This document shows, one piece after another, positions 28,669 through 37,797 of a DNA stretch of 64,000 nt. Each line of letters begins with the position of its first letter. The first letter of the stretch is position 1. The notes under the pieces were generated by a model, which worked only from the letters and a program-made list of their open reading frames with translations, was not told where the DNA came from and searched no databases. Source of the DNA: Microbacterium sp. M28 (GTDB lineage: Bacteria > Actinomycetota > Actinomycetes > Actinomycetales > Microbacteriaceae); the NCBI RefSeq assembly GCF_025836995.1, contig NZ_CP107546.1, positions 1,612,001 through 1,676,000 of the forward strand, in the 5' to 3' direction. Both the position numbers and the translations under genes were made by a program.

Positions 28669-30092
28669 GCGGTCCCCAGCGTTCCTCACGACGTCCGTCG
28701 CGCCCCGGTGGCACGGCGCGTCCTGATCGCGCCGTGCAGGGCGCCCGCCGCGTCGCCTACGACGTGATCCGCGCCGTGACGGAGTCGGATGCCTACGCGA
28801 ACCTGATCCTCCCCGGCGCGATCACGGAGGCCGGACTGTCACCGCAGGATGCCGGACTCGCCACCGAGCTCACGTACGGCACGCTGCGCCGTCGCGGCAC
28901 CTACGACGCCATCATCTCCTCGGCCGCCGGCCGGGACGCCGCCGAAATCGATCCGGCCGTGCTCGACGCGCTGCGCCTGGGGGCCCACCAGCTGCTGGCC
29001 ACGCGCGTGGCGTCGCACGCCGCGGTCAACGAGTCCGTGAATCTGGCCGCCGCGCACAGCAGGGGAGCCGCCGGCTTCGCCAATGCGGTGCTGCGTCGCA
29101 TCGCCCGCGACACACCGGGGGAGTGGGAGGAGCGGATCACCGCGCAGGCGCGCTCGGACGATGAGCGACTCGGCCTGCGCACCGCGCACCCCGTCTGGGT
29201 GATCAGGGCCCTGCGCCGCGCTCTCGCCGCCGAGGACCGCGCGGACGAACTCGAAGCGCTTCTGGACGCCGACAACGTCTCGCCCGAGGTCACACTCGCC
29301 GCGCTGCCCGGCCTCGCCGAAGCATCCGATCCCCGACGCCCTTACGCCCCGACGGCCTTCGGCGCGCCAGGCGGTGATCCGCAGGGCTACCTGGCGGATG
29401 CCGCAGGCACCGTCCGCGTGCAGGACGAGGGATCCCAGCTCGTCGCCCTGGCGCTCACGGCAGCCACTCCGGTCGACGACGGGGAGCGCTGGCTCGATCT
29501 CTGCGCCGGCCCGGGCGGGAAGACCGCGCTGCTCGCGGCCGTGGCGCAGCTGCACGGCGCCCGGCTCGAGGCGAACGAGGTCATCCCCGCGCGGGCGGGT
29601 CTGGTCCGCAACGCGCTGCGTCCGATCACCGGCGAGGTGCCGGTGCACGTCGAGGACGGCCGCGTGCTCGCCGCATCGCGGCCGGCACAGTTCGATCGCA
29701 TCCTCGTCGACGCCCCCTGCACGGGGCTGGGCGCTCTGCGCCGCCGGCCCGAGGCCCGGTGGCGGAAGACCCCGGCGGACGTCGCCGAGCTGACGGCCCT
29801 GCAGACCGAGCTGCTGCTCGCTGCTGCCGACGCGCTGCGACCCGGTGGAGTCGTCGCCTACGTCACGTGCTCACCGCACCTCGCTGAGACGACCGGCGTG
29901 GTGTCCGAGGTGTTGCGCGAGCGCGACGACCTCGTCGAGCTGGATGCGCGTGCGGTGGTCACGGGTATCAGCCGGTCGTCGATCGATCTCGCATCCGACG
30001 GTTCAGGCCGGGTGCAGCTGTGGCCGCACCGCCACGGCACCGACGCCATGTTCCTCGCGCTGCTGCAGCGCACCGAGAAGGGATCGCTATGA
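28665..30092 (+). CDS. rsmB: 16S rRNA m5C967 methyltransferase (RsmB/NOL1 family)
   Basis: SAM-dependent RNA cytosine-5 methyltransferase. The 475-residue protein has an N-terminal NusB-like RNA-binding domain (residues ~20-160, AYDVIRAVTESDAYANLILP) and a C-terminal Rossmann methyltransferase with LDLCAGPGGKTALLAA, the catalytic DAPCTGLGALRRRPEARW with its active-site cysteine, and VTCSPH carrying the second family cysteine. The C967 target is assigned by family. The ATG at 28665 overlaps fmt by 4 nt; an in-frame extension to 28047 lies within fmt and is rejected. Confidence 0.94.
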   Translation: MSGPQRSSRRPSRPGGTARPDRAVQGARRVAYDVIRAVTESDAYANLILPGAITEAGLSPQDAGLATELTYGTLRRRGTYDAIISSAAGRDAAEIDPAVLDALRLGAHQLLATRVASHAAVNESVNLAAAHSRGAAGFANAVLRRIARDTPGEWEERITAQARSDDERLGLRTAHPVWVIRALRRALAAEDRADELEALLDADNVSPEVTLAALPGLAEASDPRRPYAPTAFGAPGGDPQGYLADAAGTVRVQDEGSQLVALALTAATPVDDGERWLDLCAGPGGKTALLAAVAQLHGARLEANEVIPARAGLVRNALRPITGEVPVHVEDGRVLAASRPAQFDRILVDAPCTGLGALRRRPEARWRKTPADVAELTALQTELLLAAADALRPGGVVAYVTCSPHLAETTGVVSEVLRERDDLVELDARAVVTGISRSSIDLASDGSGRVQLWPHRHGTDAMFLALLQRTEKGSL

Positions 30093-30772
30093 CCACGCTG
30101 CCCGATGCGCCGCGCATCAACCCCAGCATCCTGGCCGCCGACTTCGTGAACATGCAGGCGGAGCTGGCCCGCATCGCGACGGCCGATTTCGTCCACGTCG
30201 ACGTGATGGACAACCACTTCGTGCCCAACCTCACCTTCGGCCCGCAGATGGTGGAACGGATCCAGGCGACCAGCCCGATCCCGCTGGACGTGCATCTGAT
30301 GATCAGCGACGCCGATCGCTGGGCGCCGGGGTACGCCGAGCTGGGGGCCGCCAGCGTGACGTTCCACCTCGAAGCCGCTCAGGACCCGATCGCGCTCTCG
30401 CGCCGCCTGCGCGACATGGGCGCCAGGGCCGGCGTGGCCATCAAGCCGGGAACGGCCGGTGAGGCGCTGTACGACGTGCTCGACGAGTTCGACCAGATCC
30501 TCGTGATGACGGTGGAGCCAGGGTTCGGGGGCCAGGGCTTCATGCCCGACACGATGCCGAAGCTGCGTGCGCTGGTGGATGAGGCCAGGCGCCGGGGCTC
30601 CGATGTGTGGTTCCAGGTCGACGGCGGCATCTCGGCCGCGACGATCGATCAGGCGGCGGCCGCCGGCGCCGACACCTTCGTCGCAGGGTCGGCCGTGTAC
30701 GGTGCGGATGACATCGAGGCCGCCATCAGCGGACTCAGGGACCTCGCGCGAGCCGCTAGCCTGGAATCGTGA
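30089..30772 (+). CDS. rpe: Ribulose-phosphate 3-epimerase
   Basis: Interconverts ribulose-5-phosphate and xylulose-5-phosphate in the pentose phosphate pathway and supplies the ribose-phosphate pool. The 227-residue TIM barrel shows [10 protein letters not shown] at the N terminus, the metal and catalytic motif [35 protein letters not shown] with a catalytic aspartate or glutamate neighbour, and VDGGIS for phosphate binding. The ATG overlaps rsmB, and its stop overlaps the hisE GTG by 4 nt. Confidence 0.97.
   Translation: MTTLPDAPRINPSILAADFVNMQAELARIATADFVHVDVMDNHFVPNLTFGPQMVERIQATSPIPLDVHLMISDADRWAPGYAELGAASVTFHLEAAQDPIALSRRLRDMGARAGVAIKPGTAGEALYDVLDEFDQILVMTVEPGFGGQGFMPDTMPKLRALVDEARRRGSDVWFQVDGGISAATIDQAAAAGADTFVAGSAVYGADDIEAAISGLRDLARAASLES
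30757..30762 (+). promoter_or_regulatory. -10-like element for hisE (leaderless start)
   Basis: TAGCCT ends 6 nt before the GTG at 30769, inside the last codons of rpe. It could drive the his genes independently of the upstream operon. Confidence 0.5.
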
Positions 30773-31032
30773 AGACTTTCGACGAGCTGTTCGCCGAGCT
30801 CCGTACCAAGGCCGAGACCCGCCCGGAGGGCTCGGGGACCGTCGCCGAGCTCGACGGCGGCGTGCACACGATCGGCAAGAAGATCGTCGAGGAGGCCGCC
30901 GAGGTCTGGATGGCCTCGGAGTACGAATCCGACGACGCCGCTGCCGAGGAGATCTCGCAGCTGCTGTACCACGTCCAGGTCATGATGATCGCGAAGGGCC
31001 TGAGCCTCCAGGACGTCTACCGACATCTGTGA
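30769..31032 (+). CDS. hisE: Phosphoribosyl-ATP pyrophosphatase
   Basis: Hydrolyses phosphoribosyl-ATP to phosphoribosyl-AMP, the second step of histidine synthesis. At 87 residues it is a free-standing HisE of the MazG-like all-alpha NTP pyrophosphatase fold, with the metal-binding pattern [13 protein letters not shown] followed by [17 protein letters not shown]. The GTG start overlaps rpe by 4 nt. It is followed by hisG, hisF and hisI, so one subset of the his pathway is grouped here while hisD, C, B, H and A are elsewhere. Confidence 0.96.
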   Translation: MKTFDELFAELRTKAETRPEGSGTVAELDGGVHTIGKKIVEEAAEVWMASEYESDDAAAEEISQLLYHVQVMMIAKGLSLQDVYRHL

Positions 31033-31072
31033 TGCGCTCCGTCCTGTCGATCTCCTGAACCGAAAGACCCCC

Positions 31073-31912
31073 ATGCTGCGCATCGCCGTTCCCAACAAGG
31101 GCTCGCTGTCCGAGACAGCTGCCGAGATGCTCGCCGAGGCCGGATACGCCGGCCGCCGCGACTCCAAGACCCTGCACATCGTCGACGCCGAGAACGACGT
31201 CGAGTTCTTCTTCCTCCGTCCGCGCGACATCGCCACGTATGTGGCGTCCGGCGCACTGGATGTCGGCATCACCGGCCGTGACCTGCTCAAGGACGTCCCG
31301 CAGCAGGCGCGCGAGGTCCAGGCGCTCGGCTTCGCCCACTCGACGTTCCGCTTCGCGGCGCCCCCCGGGGCGTTCTCGGGCATCGAGGACCTCGCCGGTG
31401 TGCGCGTCGCGTCCGCGTACCCCGGATTGGTCGACGCGTTCCTGCGCGAACACGGCGTCGAGGCCGAGCTGGTCCCGCTGGACGGCGCTGTCGAATCCGC
31501 CGTGCGCCTCGGCGTCGCAGACGCGATCGCGGACGTCGTGGAGACCGGCACGACCCTCCGCCAGGCGGGTCTGGAGATCTTCGGCCCCGTGATCATCGAA
31601 TCCGAGGCCGTGCTGATCAGCCGGCCGGGGGATGCCGAGGGCACCGAGACCCTGCTCCGGCGCCTGCGCGGCGTCATCGTCGCCCGTCGCTACGTCCTGT
31701 TGGACTACGACCTCCCCGCCGACCTCGTCGAGCAGGCCGTCGCCATCACGCCGGGGCGCGAATCCCCGACGATCTCCCCGCTCAAGGACCCGACCTGGGT
31801 GGCCGTGCGGGTGATGATCCCTCGCAAGGGCGTCAACCAGGTGATGGACGCGCTGTACGCGCTCGGAGCGCGCGCGCTGCTGGTCACCGCGATCCACGCC
31901 GCGAGGCTCTGA
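31073..31912 (+). CDS. hisG: ATP phosphoribosyltransferase, long form
   Basis: First and feedback-controlled enzyme of histidine synthesis: it couples PRPP to ATP. The 279-residue protein begins [14 protein letters not shown] and has the periplasmic-binding-like catalytic core with [21 protein letters not shown] as the PRPP loop. A C-terminal ACT-like regulatory domain (about 205-279) marks the long HisG that binds histidine and needs no HisZ. The start is 40 nt after hisE, and its stop TGA overlaps the hisF ATG by 1 base. Confidence 0.97.
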   Translation: MLRIAVPNKGSLSETAAEMLAEAGYAGRRDSKTLHIVDAENDVEFFFLRPRDIATYVASGALDVGITGRDLLKDVPQQAREVQALGFAHSTFRFAAPPGAFSGIEDLAGVRVASAYPGLVDAFLREHGVEAELVPLDGAVESAVRLGVADAIADVVETGTTLRQAGLEIFGPVIIESEAVLISRPGDAEGTETLLRRLRGVIVARRYVLLDYDLPADLVEQAVAITPGRESPTISPLKDPTWVAVRVMIPRKGVNQVMDALYALGARALLVTAIHAARL

Positions 31913-32673
31913 TGGCTCTCGCGAGCCGTGTGATCCCGTGTCTCGACGTCGCAGCAGGCCGGGTCGTCAAAGGCGTGAACTTCGAGAATCTGCGCGACAT
32001 GGGCGACCCGGTCGAACTGGCGGCGCACTACGCGGCGCAGGGAGCCGACGAGATCACGTTCCTCGACGTCACCGCCACGGTCGATGCCCGTGCCACCACG
32101 TACGACGTGGTCCAGCGAACGGCCGAGCAGGTGTTCGTCCCGTTGACCGTCGGCGGGGGAGTGCGCAGCGTCGACGACGTGGCGCGCCTGCTCGCGGTCG
32201 GTGCGGACAAGATCGGCGTGAACTCGGCGGCCATCGCCCGACCGGAGCTCCTCGGCGAGATCGCCGACAGGTTCGGTGCCCAGGTGCTGGTGCTGTCGCT
32301 CGATGTCAAGCGTTCACCGGCCACCGCCTCCGGCTTCGTCGTGACCACGCACGGCGGCCGCACCGAGACGACGCTGGACACGTTGGACTGGGCGCGCGAG
32401 GCCACCGAACGCGGCGCCGGCGAGCTCCTGGTCAACTCAATCGACGCCGACGGCACTCGGGATGGGTTCGACCTCGAGCTCGTACGGCTCATGCGCGAAG
32501 TCGCCTCCGTACCCGTGATCGCCTCCGGTGGGGCGGGCAAGGCGTCCGACTTCGCTCCTGCCATCAAGGCAGGCGCGGATGCCGTCCTCGCCGCGAGCGT
32601 GTTCCACACGGGCGCACTCACGGTCGGAGACGTCAAGGACGCGCTGCGCGCCGAGGGGGTGCTGGTCCGATGA
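31912..32673 (+). CDS. hisF: Imidazole glycerol phosphate synthase, cyclase subunit
   Basis: With the glutaminase HisH it forms imidazole-glycerol phosphate and AICAR. The 253-residue barrel has the catalytic aspartate in [16 protein letters not shown] and the second in VLSLDVKRS, with the phosphate loops VGGGVRS and [11 protein letters not shown]. hisH is not in the window and must be encoded elsewhere. It overlaps hisI by 4 nt. Confidence 0.98.
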   Translation: MALASRVIPCLDVAAGRVVKGVNFENLRDMGDPVELAAHYAAQGADEITFLDVTATVDARATTYDVVQRTAEQVFVPLTVGGGVRSVDDVARLLAVGADKIGVNSAAIARPELLGEIADRFGAQVLVLSLDVKRSPATASGFVVTTHGGRTETTLDTLDWAREATERGAGELLVNSIDADGTRDGFDLELVRLMREVASVPVIASGGAGKASDFAPAIKAGADAVLAASVFHTGALTVGDVKDALRAEGVLVR

Positions 32674-33026
32674 CCGAGGTCGAAAGCCGCATCGCACAGG
32701 TCGCTTTCAACGCGGAGGGCCTCGCCCCGGTGATCGTGCAGCAGTGGGACACCCTCGAGGTGCTCATGCTCGCCTGGGTCGATGCCGAGGCCCTGCGCCG
32801 CACGCTCACGAGCGGGCGCGCGACCTACTGGTCGCGGTCCCGTCAGGAGTACTGGCGCAAGGGCGACACCTCAGGCAACACCCAACGCGTCCACGCGGCG
32901 CGCCTGGACTGCGACGGCGACGCGATCCTGCTGCAGGTGCACCAGAGCGGGCCCGCGTGCCACACCGGTACACGGACCTGCTTCGACACGACCGACCTGG
33001 AGCCCGTCCAGGCGGCGGACGCATGA
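32670..33026 (+). CDS. hisI: Phosphoribosyl-AMP cyclohydrolase
   Basis: Opens the adenine ring of phosphoribosyl-AMP, step three of histidine synthesis. The 118-residue protein has the zinc and magnesium motifs [32 protein letters not shown] and the cysteine site [12 protein letters not shown]. It is the free-standing form, not fused to HisE. The ATG overlaps hisF by 4 nt, and its stop overlaps the next gene, so the his genes run directly into the trp segment. Confidence 0.97.
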   Translation: MTEVESRIAQVAFNAEGLAPVIVQQWDTLEVLMLAWVDAEALRRTLTSGRATYWSRSRQEYWRKGDTSGNTQRVHAARLDCDGDAILLQVHQSGPACHTGTRTCFDTTDLEPVQAADA

Positions 33027-33610
33027 GTCTCGCGCAGCGCGGTCGTTCGCTCTCGGTCCTCGGCTTCCTCGCCGCGGGCGGGATCGGCGTGCTCTCCGCG
33101 ACCCAGACCTGGCTCGTCGTCGAGCGGCACGACGCCGCCGAACCGATCCTCGTGACCGGTGCACAGGCCCTCGTGCTGCTCACCCCGCTCAGCCTCGCGG
33201 TGCTGGCTCTGGCCGCGGTGCTCGCGATCGTCGGCCCCGTGCTGCGCTACGTGTTCGCGGCGCTCGGTGCCGTGATCGCGGTGCTGCTGGGCTGGTCGAC
33301 GCTCAACATCCTGATCACGCGACCGCTGAGCGCCGTGGCGTCGACGGTCACGGAGCTCACGGGTCTCGCCGGTGACACGGCGATCGCGGACCTGGTCGAC
33401 GCCGTCCAGCCGACGGCGTGGCCCACTATCGCCCTGGTGGGCTGGATCGTCCTGCTCGTCGGTTCCGTGTTCGTCATGATCACGGCGCGCGGATGGAAGG
33501 CAGGCGGCCGGCGCTTCCGCACCGCCACGGACGCCACCGCCGCGACGGGCCCCGTCGACGCGATCGATTCCTGGGACGAGCTGTCGCGGGGAACCGACCC
33601 GACGCGCTGA
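33023..33610 (+). CDS. Tryptophan-operon-associated membrane protein
   Basis: A 195-residue integral membrane protein with four predicted helices (about 10-30, 48-70, 77-95 and 132-153) and a charged C-terminal tail. Position and hydropathy match the actinobacterial Trp_oprn_chp family, found beside trp genes and of unproven function. It overlaps hisI by 4 nt. In related genomes trpE usually stands between hisI and this gene; here it does not. A separate -10-like element follows it, before the trpCBA part. Confidence 0.8.
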   Translation: MSLAQRGRSLSVLGFLAAGGIGVLSATQTWLVVERHDAAEPILVTGAQALVLLTPLSLAVLALAAVLAIVGPVLRYVFAALGAVIAVLLGWSTLNILITRPLSAVASTVTELTGLAGDTAIADLVDAVQPTAWPTIALVGWIVLLVGSVFVMITARGWKAGGRRFRTATDATAATGPVDAIDSWDELSRGTDPTR

Positions 33611-33616
33611 GACCGA

Positions 33617-33622
33617 TAGACT
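33617..33622 (+). promoter_or_regulatory. -10-like element for the HGxxPAAW-trpCBA segment
   Basis: TAGACT gives a ~27 nt leader that includes the ribosome binding site CCGGAGGAA before the ATG at 33656. No leader-peptide attenuator fits in the 45 nt gap. Confidence 0.5.
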
Positions 33623-33655
33623 GACGACGCCCGCCATCGACCCGGAGGAATCCCC

Positions 33656-33886
33656 ATGAGCAACCCCATCGCAGACCCCGGCCACGGACACTCGCCTGCC
33701 GCCTGGACCGCTGTGGTGGTCATGCTGCTCGGCGTCGCCGCCGGCACCGTCGCGTTCTGCCTGGAGCAGCCGCTGTTCGTGTGGGTCTCGGTCGGCATCA
33801 TCGTGATCGGCGCGCTGCTGGGGTGGATCCTCGCGAAGGCCGGTTACGGCGTGAAGGGCCCCAAGTACTCGCCGAAGGCGCACTAG
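33656..33886 (+). CDS. HGxxPAAW-motif small membrane protein
   Basis: A 76-residue protein with the signature HGHSPAAW near residues 10-17, followed by two membrane helices (about 17-38 and 44-64). It belongs to a small actinobacterial family named for this motif and commonly located between the trp membrane protein and trpC. No function is known to me. Its TAG stop overlaps the trpC GTG by 1 base, so it is translated with trpC. Confidence 0.82.
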   Translation: MSNPIADPGHGHSPAAWTAVVVMLLGVAAGTVAFCLEQPLFVWVSVGIIVIGALLGWILAKAGYGVKGPKYSPKAH

Positions 33887-34662
33887 TGGTTCTCGCCGAC
33901 CTCACGGCCGGCGCTGTCGAAGACGCCGAGCGTCGTGCGCAGGCGCGCCCGCTCGCGGACGTCGAGAGGGCAGCCCTGGCTCGTCCGGCCGCGAAGGATG
34001 CCCGTGCGGCTCTCGCCCCGGCATCCCGCGTCAAGATCATCGCCGAGGTCAAGCGGGCCAGCCCGTCCCGTGGCGCCCTTGCCGAGATCCCCGACCCTGC
34101 CCATCAGGCCTCGTTGTACGAGACCGGTGGCGCGTCGGCGATCAGCGTTCTGACCGAGGAGCGCCGTTTCGGCGGCAGTCTCGCCGACCTGGAGGCGGTC
34201 ACCGCTCGCGTGGAGGTCCCTGTCCTGCGCAAGGACTTCATCGCGACGCCGTACCAGGTCTTCGAAGCGCGAGCGGCCGGTGCCGATCTCGCGCTGCTGA
34301 TCGTCGCTGGTCTCGAGCAGCGCGTGCTCTCGGAGCTCTTCGAGCTGATCACCGATCTCGGGATGACGCCGCTGGTCGAGACGCACTCCGCGGAGGAGAT
34401 CGCCGTCGCCGCCGATCTGGGTGCACCGCTGATCGGCGTGAACGCGCGCGATCTGAAGACGCTCGAACTGGATCGCGAGCTGTTCAGCCGCATCGGGCAT
34501 CTCATCCCGGACGGGACGACGCGGATCGCGGAATCCGCGGTGCTGTCGCCGAAAGACGTCGCGCACTATCGCGGCGCGGGTGCGGATGTCGTCCTCATCG
34601 GCGAGGCTCTCGTCACCGGAGACCCCGTCGCCACGCTGCACCGTTTTCTGGAGGTCGGATAA
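33886..34662 (+). CDS. trpC: Indole-3-glycerol-phosphate synthase
   Basis: Closes the indole ring from CdRP in tryptophan synthesis. The 258-residue barrel has the [13 protein letters not shown] motif near 46-58 with a catalytic lysine, VLRKDFI with the second lysine, LIVAGLE and the C-terminal ESAVLSPKD. The GTG at 33886 overlaps the preceding stop; an upstream in-frame start at 33781 lies inside the HGxxPAAW gene. No PRAI (TrpF) domain is fused. Confidence 0.97.
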   Translation: MVLADLTAGAVEDAERRAQARPLADVERAALARPAAKDARAALAPASRVKIIAEVKRASPSRGALAEIPDPAHQASLYETGGASAISVLTEERRFGGSLADLEAVTARVEVPVLRKDFIATPYQVFEARAAGADLALLIVAGLEQRVLSELFELITDLGMTPLVETHSAEEIAVAADLGAPLIGVNARDLKTLELDRELFSRIGHLIPDGTTRIAESAVLSPKDVAHYRGAGADVVLIGEALVTGDPVATLHRFLEVG

Positions 34663-35871
34663 GTGAGTCTGCGCGATCAACCAGGGCCGTTCTTCGGCGA
34701 CTTCGGCGGGCGATACATGCCGGAGTCCCTCATCGCGGCGATCGACGAGCTCACCGTCGCGTACGAGGAGGCGATCGCCGATCCGGAGTTCCGAGCCGAA
34801 CTCGCCGGTCTGCTCAGCAGCTACGCCGGGCGGCCGTCGGCGCTGACCGAGGTGGCGCGCTTCGCCGAGCACGCCGGGGGAGCGCGCATCTTCCTCAAGC
34901 GCGAGGACCTCAACCACACCGGCAGCCACAAGATCAACAACGTCCTCGGGCAGGCGCTGCTCACGCGCCGTCTGGGCAAGACTCGCGTTATCGCCGAGAC
35001 CGGTGCCGGCCAGCACGGCGTGGCGACCGCGACGGCCGCCGCCCTGTTCGGACTGGACTGCACGATCTACATGGGCGAGGTCGACACCGAGCGCCAGGCC
35101 CTGAACGTCGCGCGGATGCGTCTGCTCGGCGCCGAGGTCGTCCCGGTCCGCACGGGCTCGCGCACCCTCAAGGACGCGATCAACGACGCCTACCGCGACT
35201 GGGTCGCGACGGTCGAGACCACGAACTACATCTTCGGCACCGCGGCCGGGCCGCACCCGTTCCCCGCCATGGTGCGCGACTTCCAGAAGATCATCGGCGA
35301 AGAGGCGCGCGCGCAGTTGCTCGAGACGGCCGGTCGGCTGCCGGATGCCGTCGTGGCCTGCGTCGGCGGCGGGTCCAACGCGATCGGCATGTTCGACGCG
35401 TTCCTGGACGACGAGACGGTCAAGCTGTACGGCGTGGAGGCCGCGGGCGACGGCGTCGACACCCCCAAGCATGCGGCTTCGATCGAGCGCGGTCGTCCTG
35501 GCGTCCTGCACGGCGCCCGCACCTACGTCCTGCAGGACGAGGACGGCCAGACGATCGAATCGCACTCGATCTCGGCCGGTCTGGACTACCCCGGCGTGGG
35601 GCCGGAGCATTCCTGGCTCGCCGACATCGGCCGGGCCGAGTACATCCCCGCCACCGACGACGAGGCGATGCAGGCTCTGCGGCTGCTCAGCCGCACCGAG
35701 GGCATCATCCCCGCGATCGAATCCGCGCACGCATTGGCCGGCGCGATCCGGCTCGGCCGCGAGATGGGCCCCGAAGGGCTGATCGCGGTGTGCCTGTCCG
35801 GCCGCGGCGACAAGGACATGGACACCGCCGCGCGGTACTTCGAGCTGTACGACGAGGAGCCGAACGCATGA
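34663..35871 (+). CDS. trpB: Tryptophan synthase beta chain
   Basis: PLP enzyme joining indole and serine to tryptophan. The 402-residue protein has [16 protein letters not shown] at the N terminus, the PLP lysine in [26 protein letters not shown] and the phosphate-binding [12 protein letters not shown]. It starts directly after the trpC stop with GTG and overlaps trpA by 4 nt, so the alpha and beta subunits are coupled. Confidence 0.98.
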   Translation: MSLRDQPGPFFGDFGGRYMPESLIAAIDELTVAYEEAIADPEFRAELAGLLSSYAGRPSALTEVARFAEHAGGARIFLKREDLNHTGSHKINNVLGQALLTRRLGKTRVIAETGAGQHGVATATAAALFGLDCTIYMGEVDTERQALNVARMRLLGAEVVPVRTGSRTLKDAINDAYRDWVATVETTNYIFGTAAGPHPFPAMVRDFQKIIGEEARAQLLETAGRLPDAVVACVGGGSNAIGMFDAFLDDETVKLYGVEAAGDGVDTPKHAASIERGRPGVLHGARTYVLQDEDGQTIESHSISAGLDYPGVGPEHSWLADIGRAEYIPATDDEAMQALRLLSRTEGIIPAIESAHALAGAIRLGREMGPEGLIAVCLSGRGDKDMDTAARYFELYDEEPNA

Positions 35872-36674
35872 GCCGGGTCGAAGACGCCATCCGGCGCGCC
35901 AACGACGACGGCCGCGGAGCCTTCGTCGGCTACCTCCCGGTCGGATATCCCGACCTCGACACCAGCATCCGCGCGGCGATCACGCTCGCCGAGAACGGCG
36001 TCGACGTCATCGAGCTCGGGCCGCCGTACAGCGACCCGGTGATGGACGGCCCGCTGATCCAGGAGGCCACGCAGGCCGCCCTCGCCGCCGGATACCGCAC
36101 GAAGGACCTGTTCACGGCGCTCCGGGAGATCACCGCAGCGACCGACGTCCCCGTCGTCGTGATGACCTACTGGAACCCCGTCGCCCAGTACGGCGTCGAC
36201 CGCTACGCGGACGATCTGCTGGCGGCAGGAGCCTCAGGGCTCATCACCCCGGACATCACACCGGATGCCGCGGCCGAGTGGATCGCAGCGAGCAGGCGCA
36301 CCGGTCTGGACCGGATCTTCCTCGCGGCGCCCACGTCCACCGACGCGCGCCTGGATCTCGTGGCCGAATCGTCCACCGGGTTCATCTACACGGTGTCCAC
36401 CATGGGCATCACGGGAGAGCGCACGCAGCTCGACAAGGCGGCGCGCACTCTCGTCGCGCGCCTCCGAGAGCACGGCGACAATCGCGCCTGCGTCGGTATC
36501 GGCATCTCCACAGCCGAGCAGATCGCCGGCGTGCTGGAGTACGCCGACGGCGCGATCGTCGGCACCGCACTCGTCCGCGCTCTCCGCGACGGCGGCCTCG
36601 ACGGGCTCGCCGTCACGACACGCGCCCTGGCAGCGGGAACGCCGCTGTCCACCCGCTCCGACCAGAGAAACTAG
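35868..36674 (+). CDS. trpA: Tryptophan synthase alpha chain
   Basis: Cleaves indole-3-glycerol phosphate to indole, which is channelled to TrpB. The 268-residue barrel shows GYLPVGYPD, the catalytic glutamate and aspartate in [26 protein letters not shown] and the phosphate loops. An in-frame ATG at 35790 lies inside trpB and is rejected. The last codons lie next to a promoter-like element for lgt. Confidence 0.97.
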   Translation: MSRVEDAIRRANDDGRGAFVGYLPVGYPDLDTSIRAAITLAENGVDVIELGPPYSDPVMDGPLIQEATQAALAAGYRTKDLFTALREITAATDVPVVVMTYWNPVAQYGVDRYADDLLAAGASGLITPDITPDAAAEWIAASRRTGLDRIFLAAPTSTDARLDLVAESSTGFIYTVSTMGITGERTQLDKAARTLVARLREHGDNRACVGIGISTAEQIAGVLEYADGAIVGTALVRALRDGGLDGLAVTTRALAAGTPLSTRSDQRN

Positions 36675-36677
36675 AAT
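36672..36677 (+). promoter_or_regulatory. -10-like element for lgt (leaderless start)
   Basis: TAGAAT overlaps the trpA stop and ends 7 nt before the lgt ATG, with no room for a Shine-Dalgarno. Confidence 0.5.
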
Positions 36678-36684
36678 CGCACTC

Positions 36685-37710
36685 ATGTCCCTCGCGCTCT
36701 CCAGCACACTCACCGGCGTGCTCACCAGCATCCCGAGCCCGCCCGAGAACACGTTCTCGATCGGTCCGGTGACGATCTACTACTACGCGCTCTGCATCAT
36801 CGCGGGCATCATCGTCGCCACGCTGATGACCAACCACCGCCTCACCAAGCGCGGTGCGGAGCCCTGGATCGTGATCGACATCGTCATCATCGCGGTGCCG
36901 CTGGCGATCATCGCCGCACGTCTGTACCACGTCTTCACCCACCCGAACGACTACTTCGGCGAGGGCATCAACACGTGGAACCCCTTCCAGCCGGGCTCGA
37001 TCTGGGCGATCTGGGAGGGCGGCATCGCCATCTACGGCGCCCTCATCGGCGGTGCGGTGGGCGCGTGGCTCGGCTGCCGCTGGGCGAAGATCCGGTTCTG
37101 GAGCTTCGCGGACGCTCTTGCGCCCGGCCTTCTGTTGGCGCAGGCCATGGGCCGGTTCGGCAACTGGTTCAACCACGAGCTGTTCGGACTGCCGACGGAC
37201 CTGCCGTGGGGACTGGAGATCGAGTCGGACAACCCGGCCTTCCCCCCAGGGCTCGCCGACGGCACGCTGTTCCACCCGACCTTCCTCTACGAGGTGATCT
37301 GGAACGGCCTCGGCGTCCTCGTGCTGCTGTGGCTGGGTCGCAACCTGTACTTCCAGTGGGGCCGCCTGTTCGCGGTCTACCTGATCTGGTACAGCGCGGG
37401 CCGCATCCTCTGGGAGTCCATCCGGATCGACCCGAGCGAGATCATCCTCGGCCTGCGCAGCAACGTCTGGGCGGCCATCCTCGGTGTCGTCGTCGGCATC
37501 GTGATCATCATCGTCCAGACGCGCCGTCACCCCGGTCGCGAGCCGTCGGTGTACCAGCCCGGCTACAGCCGGAAGGACGTCGACGCTGATGTACAATCGC
37601 AGGACAATCCCTCTGACTTCGTCGACGTGAGCGAGCCTCCGTCCGAAGAGGTCACCGCAGGAGCCACCGCCACAAGCACCGCTCCCACGAACGAGGCAGG
37701 CGCCCGATAA
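36685..37710 (+). CDS. lgt: Prolipoprotein diacylglyceryl transferase
   Basis: Adds diacylglycerol to the lipobox cysteine of prelipoproteins at the membrane. The 341-residue protein has about seven membrane helices. The conserved Lgt signature GRFGNWFNHELFG is present, together with GGIAIYGALIGG and HPTFLYEVIWN. The C-terminal ~70 residues are a hydrophilic, acidic, low-complexity tail, as in other actinobacterial Lgt proteins. It follows trpA, a conserved order. A small hairpin (CCGCC-TCGT-GGCGG, 37712-37725) follows the stop. Confidence 0.96.
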   Translation: MSLALSSTLTGVLTSIPSPPENTFSIGPVTIYYYALCIIAGIIVATLMTNHRLTKRGAEPWIVIDIVIIAVPLAIIAARLYHVFTHPNDYFGEGINTWNPFQPGSIWAIWEGGIAIYGALIGGAVGAWLGCRWAKIRFWSFADALAPGLLLAQAMGRFGNWFNHELFGLPTDLPWGLEIESDNPAFPPGLADGTLFHPTFLYEVIWNGLGVLVLLWLGRNLYFQWGRLFAVYLIWYSAGRILWESIRIDPSEIILGLRSNVWAAILGVVVGIVIIIVQTRRHPGREPSVYQPGYSRKDVDADVQSQDNPSDFVDVSEPPSEEVTAGATATSTAPTNEAGAR

Positions 37711-37797
37711 GCCGCCTCGTGGCGGGAGATCCATTGCACTGAACGAGCGGGCCGACGTCGTCCCCGGTGTCACTTGAATATCTGAGGACGGTAACTG
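37711..37797 (+). promoter_or_regulatory. lgt-gltB intergenic region
   Basis: Holds a short GC hairpin at 37712-37725 that may end lgt transcripts, a GAATAT sequence at 37776-37781 as a weak -10 candidate, and GAGGACG at 37784-37790 as the gltB ribosome binding site 7 nt before GTG 37798. No clear operator is visible. Confidence 0.35.

Noticed and set aside
37769..37795. A GlnR-type box upstream of gltB (GTCAC 37769 and GTAAC 37791, 22 nt apart).
   Set aside because: The position between them does not match, and only two half-sites are present, so it is too weak to claim next to the strong array at 7.3 kb.
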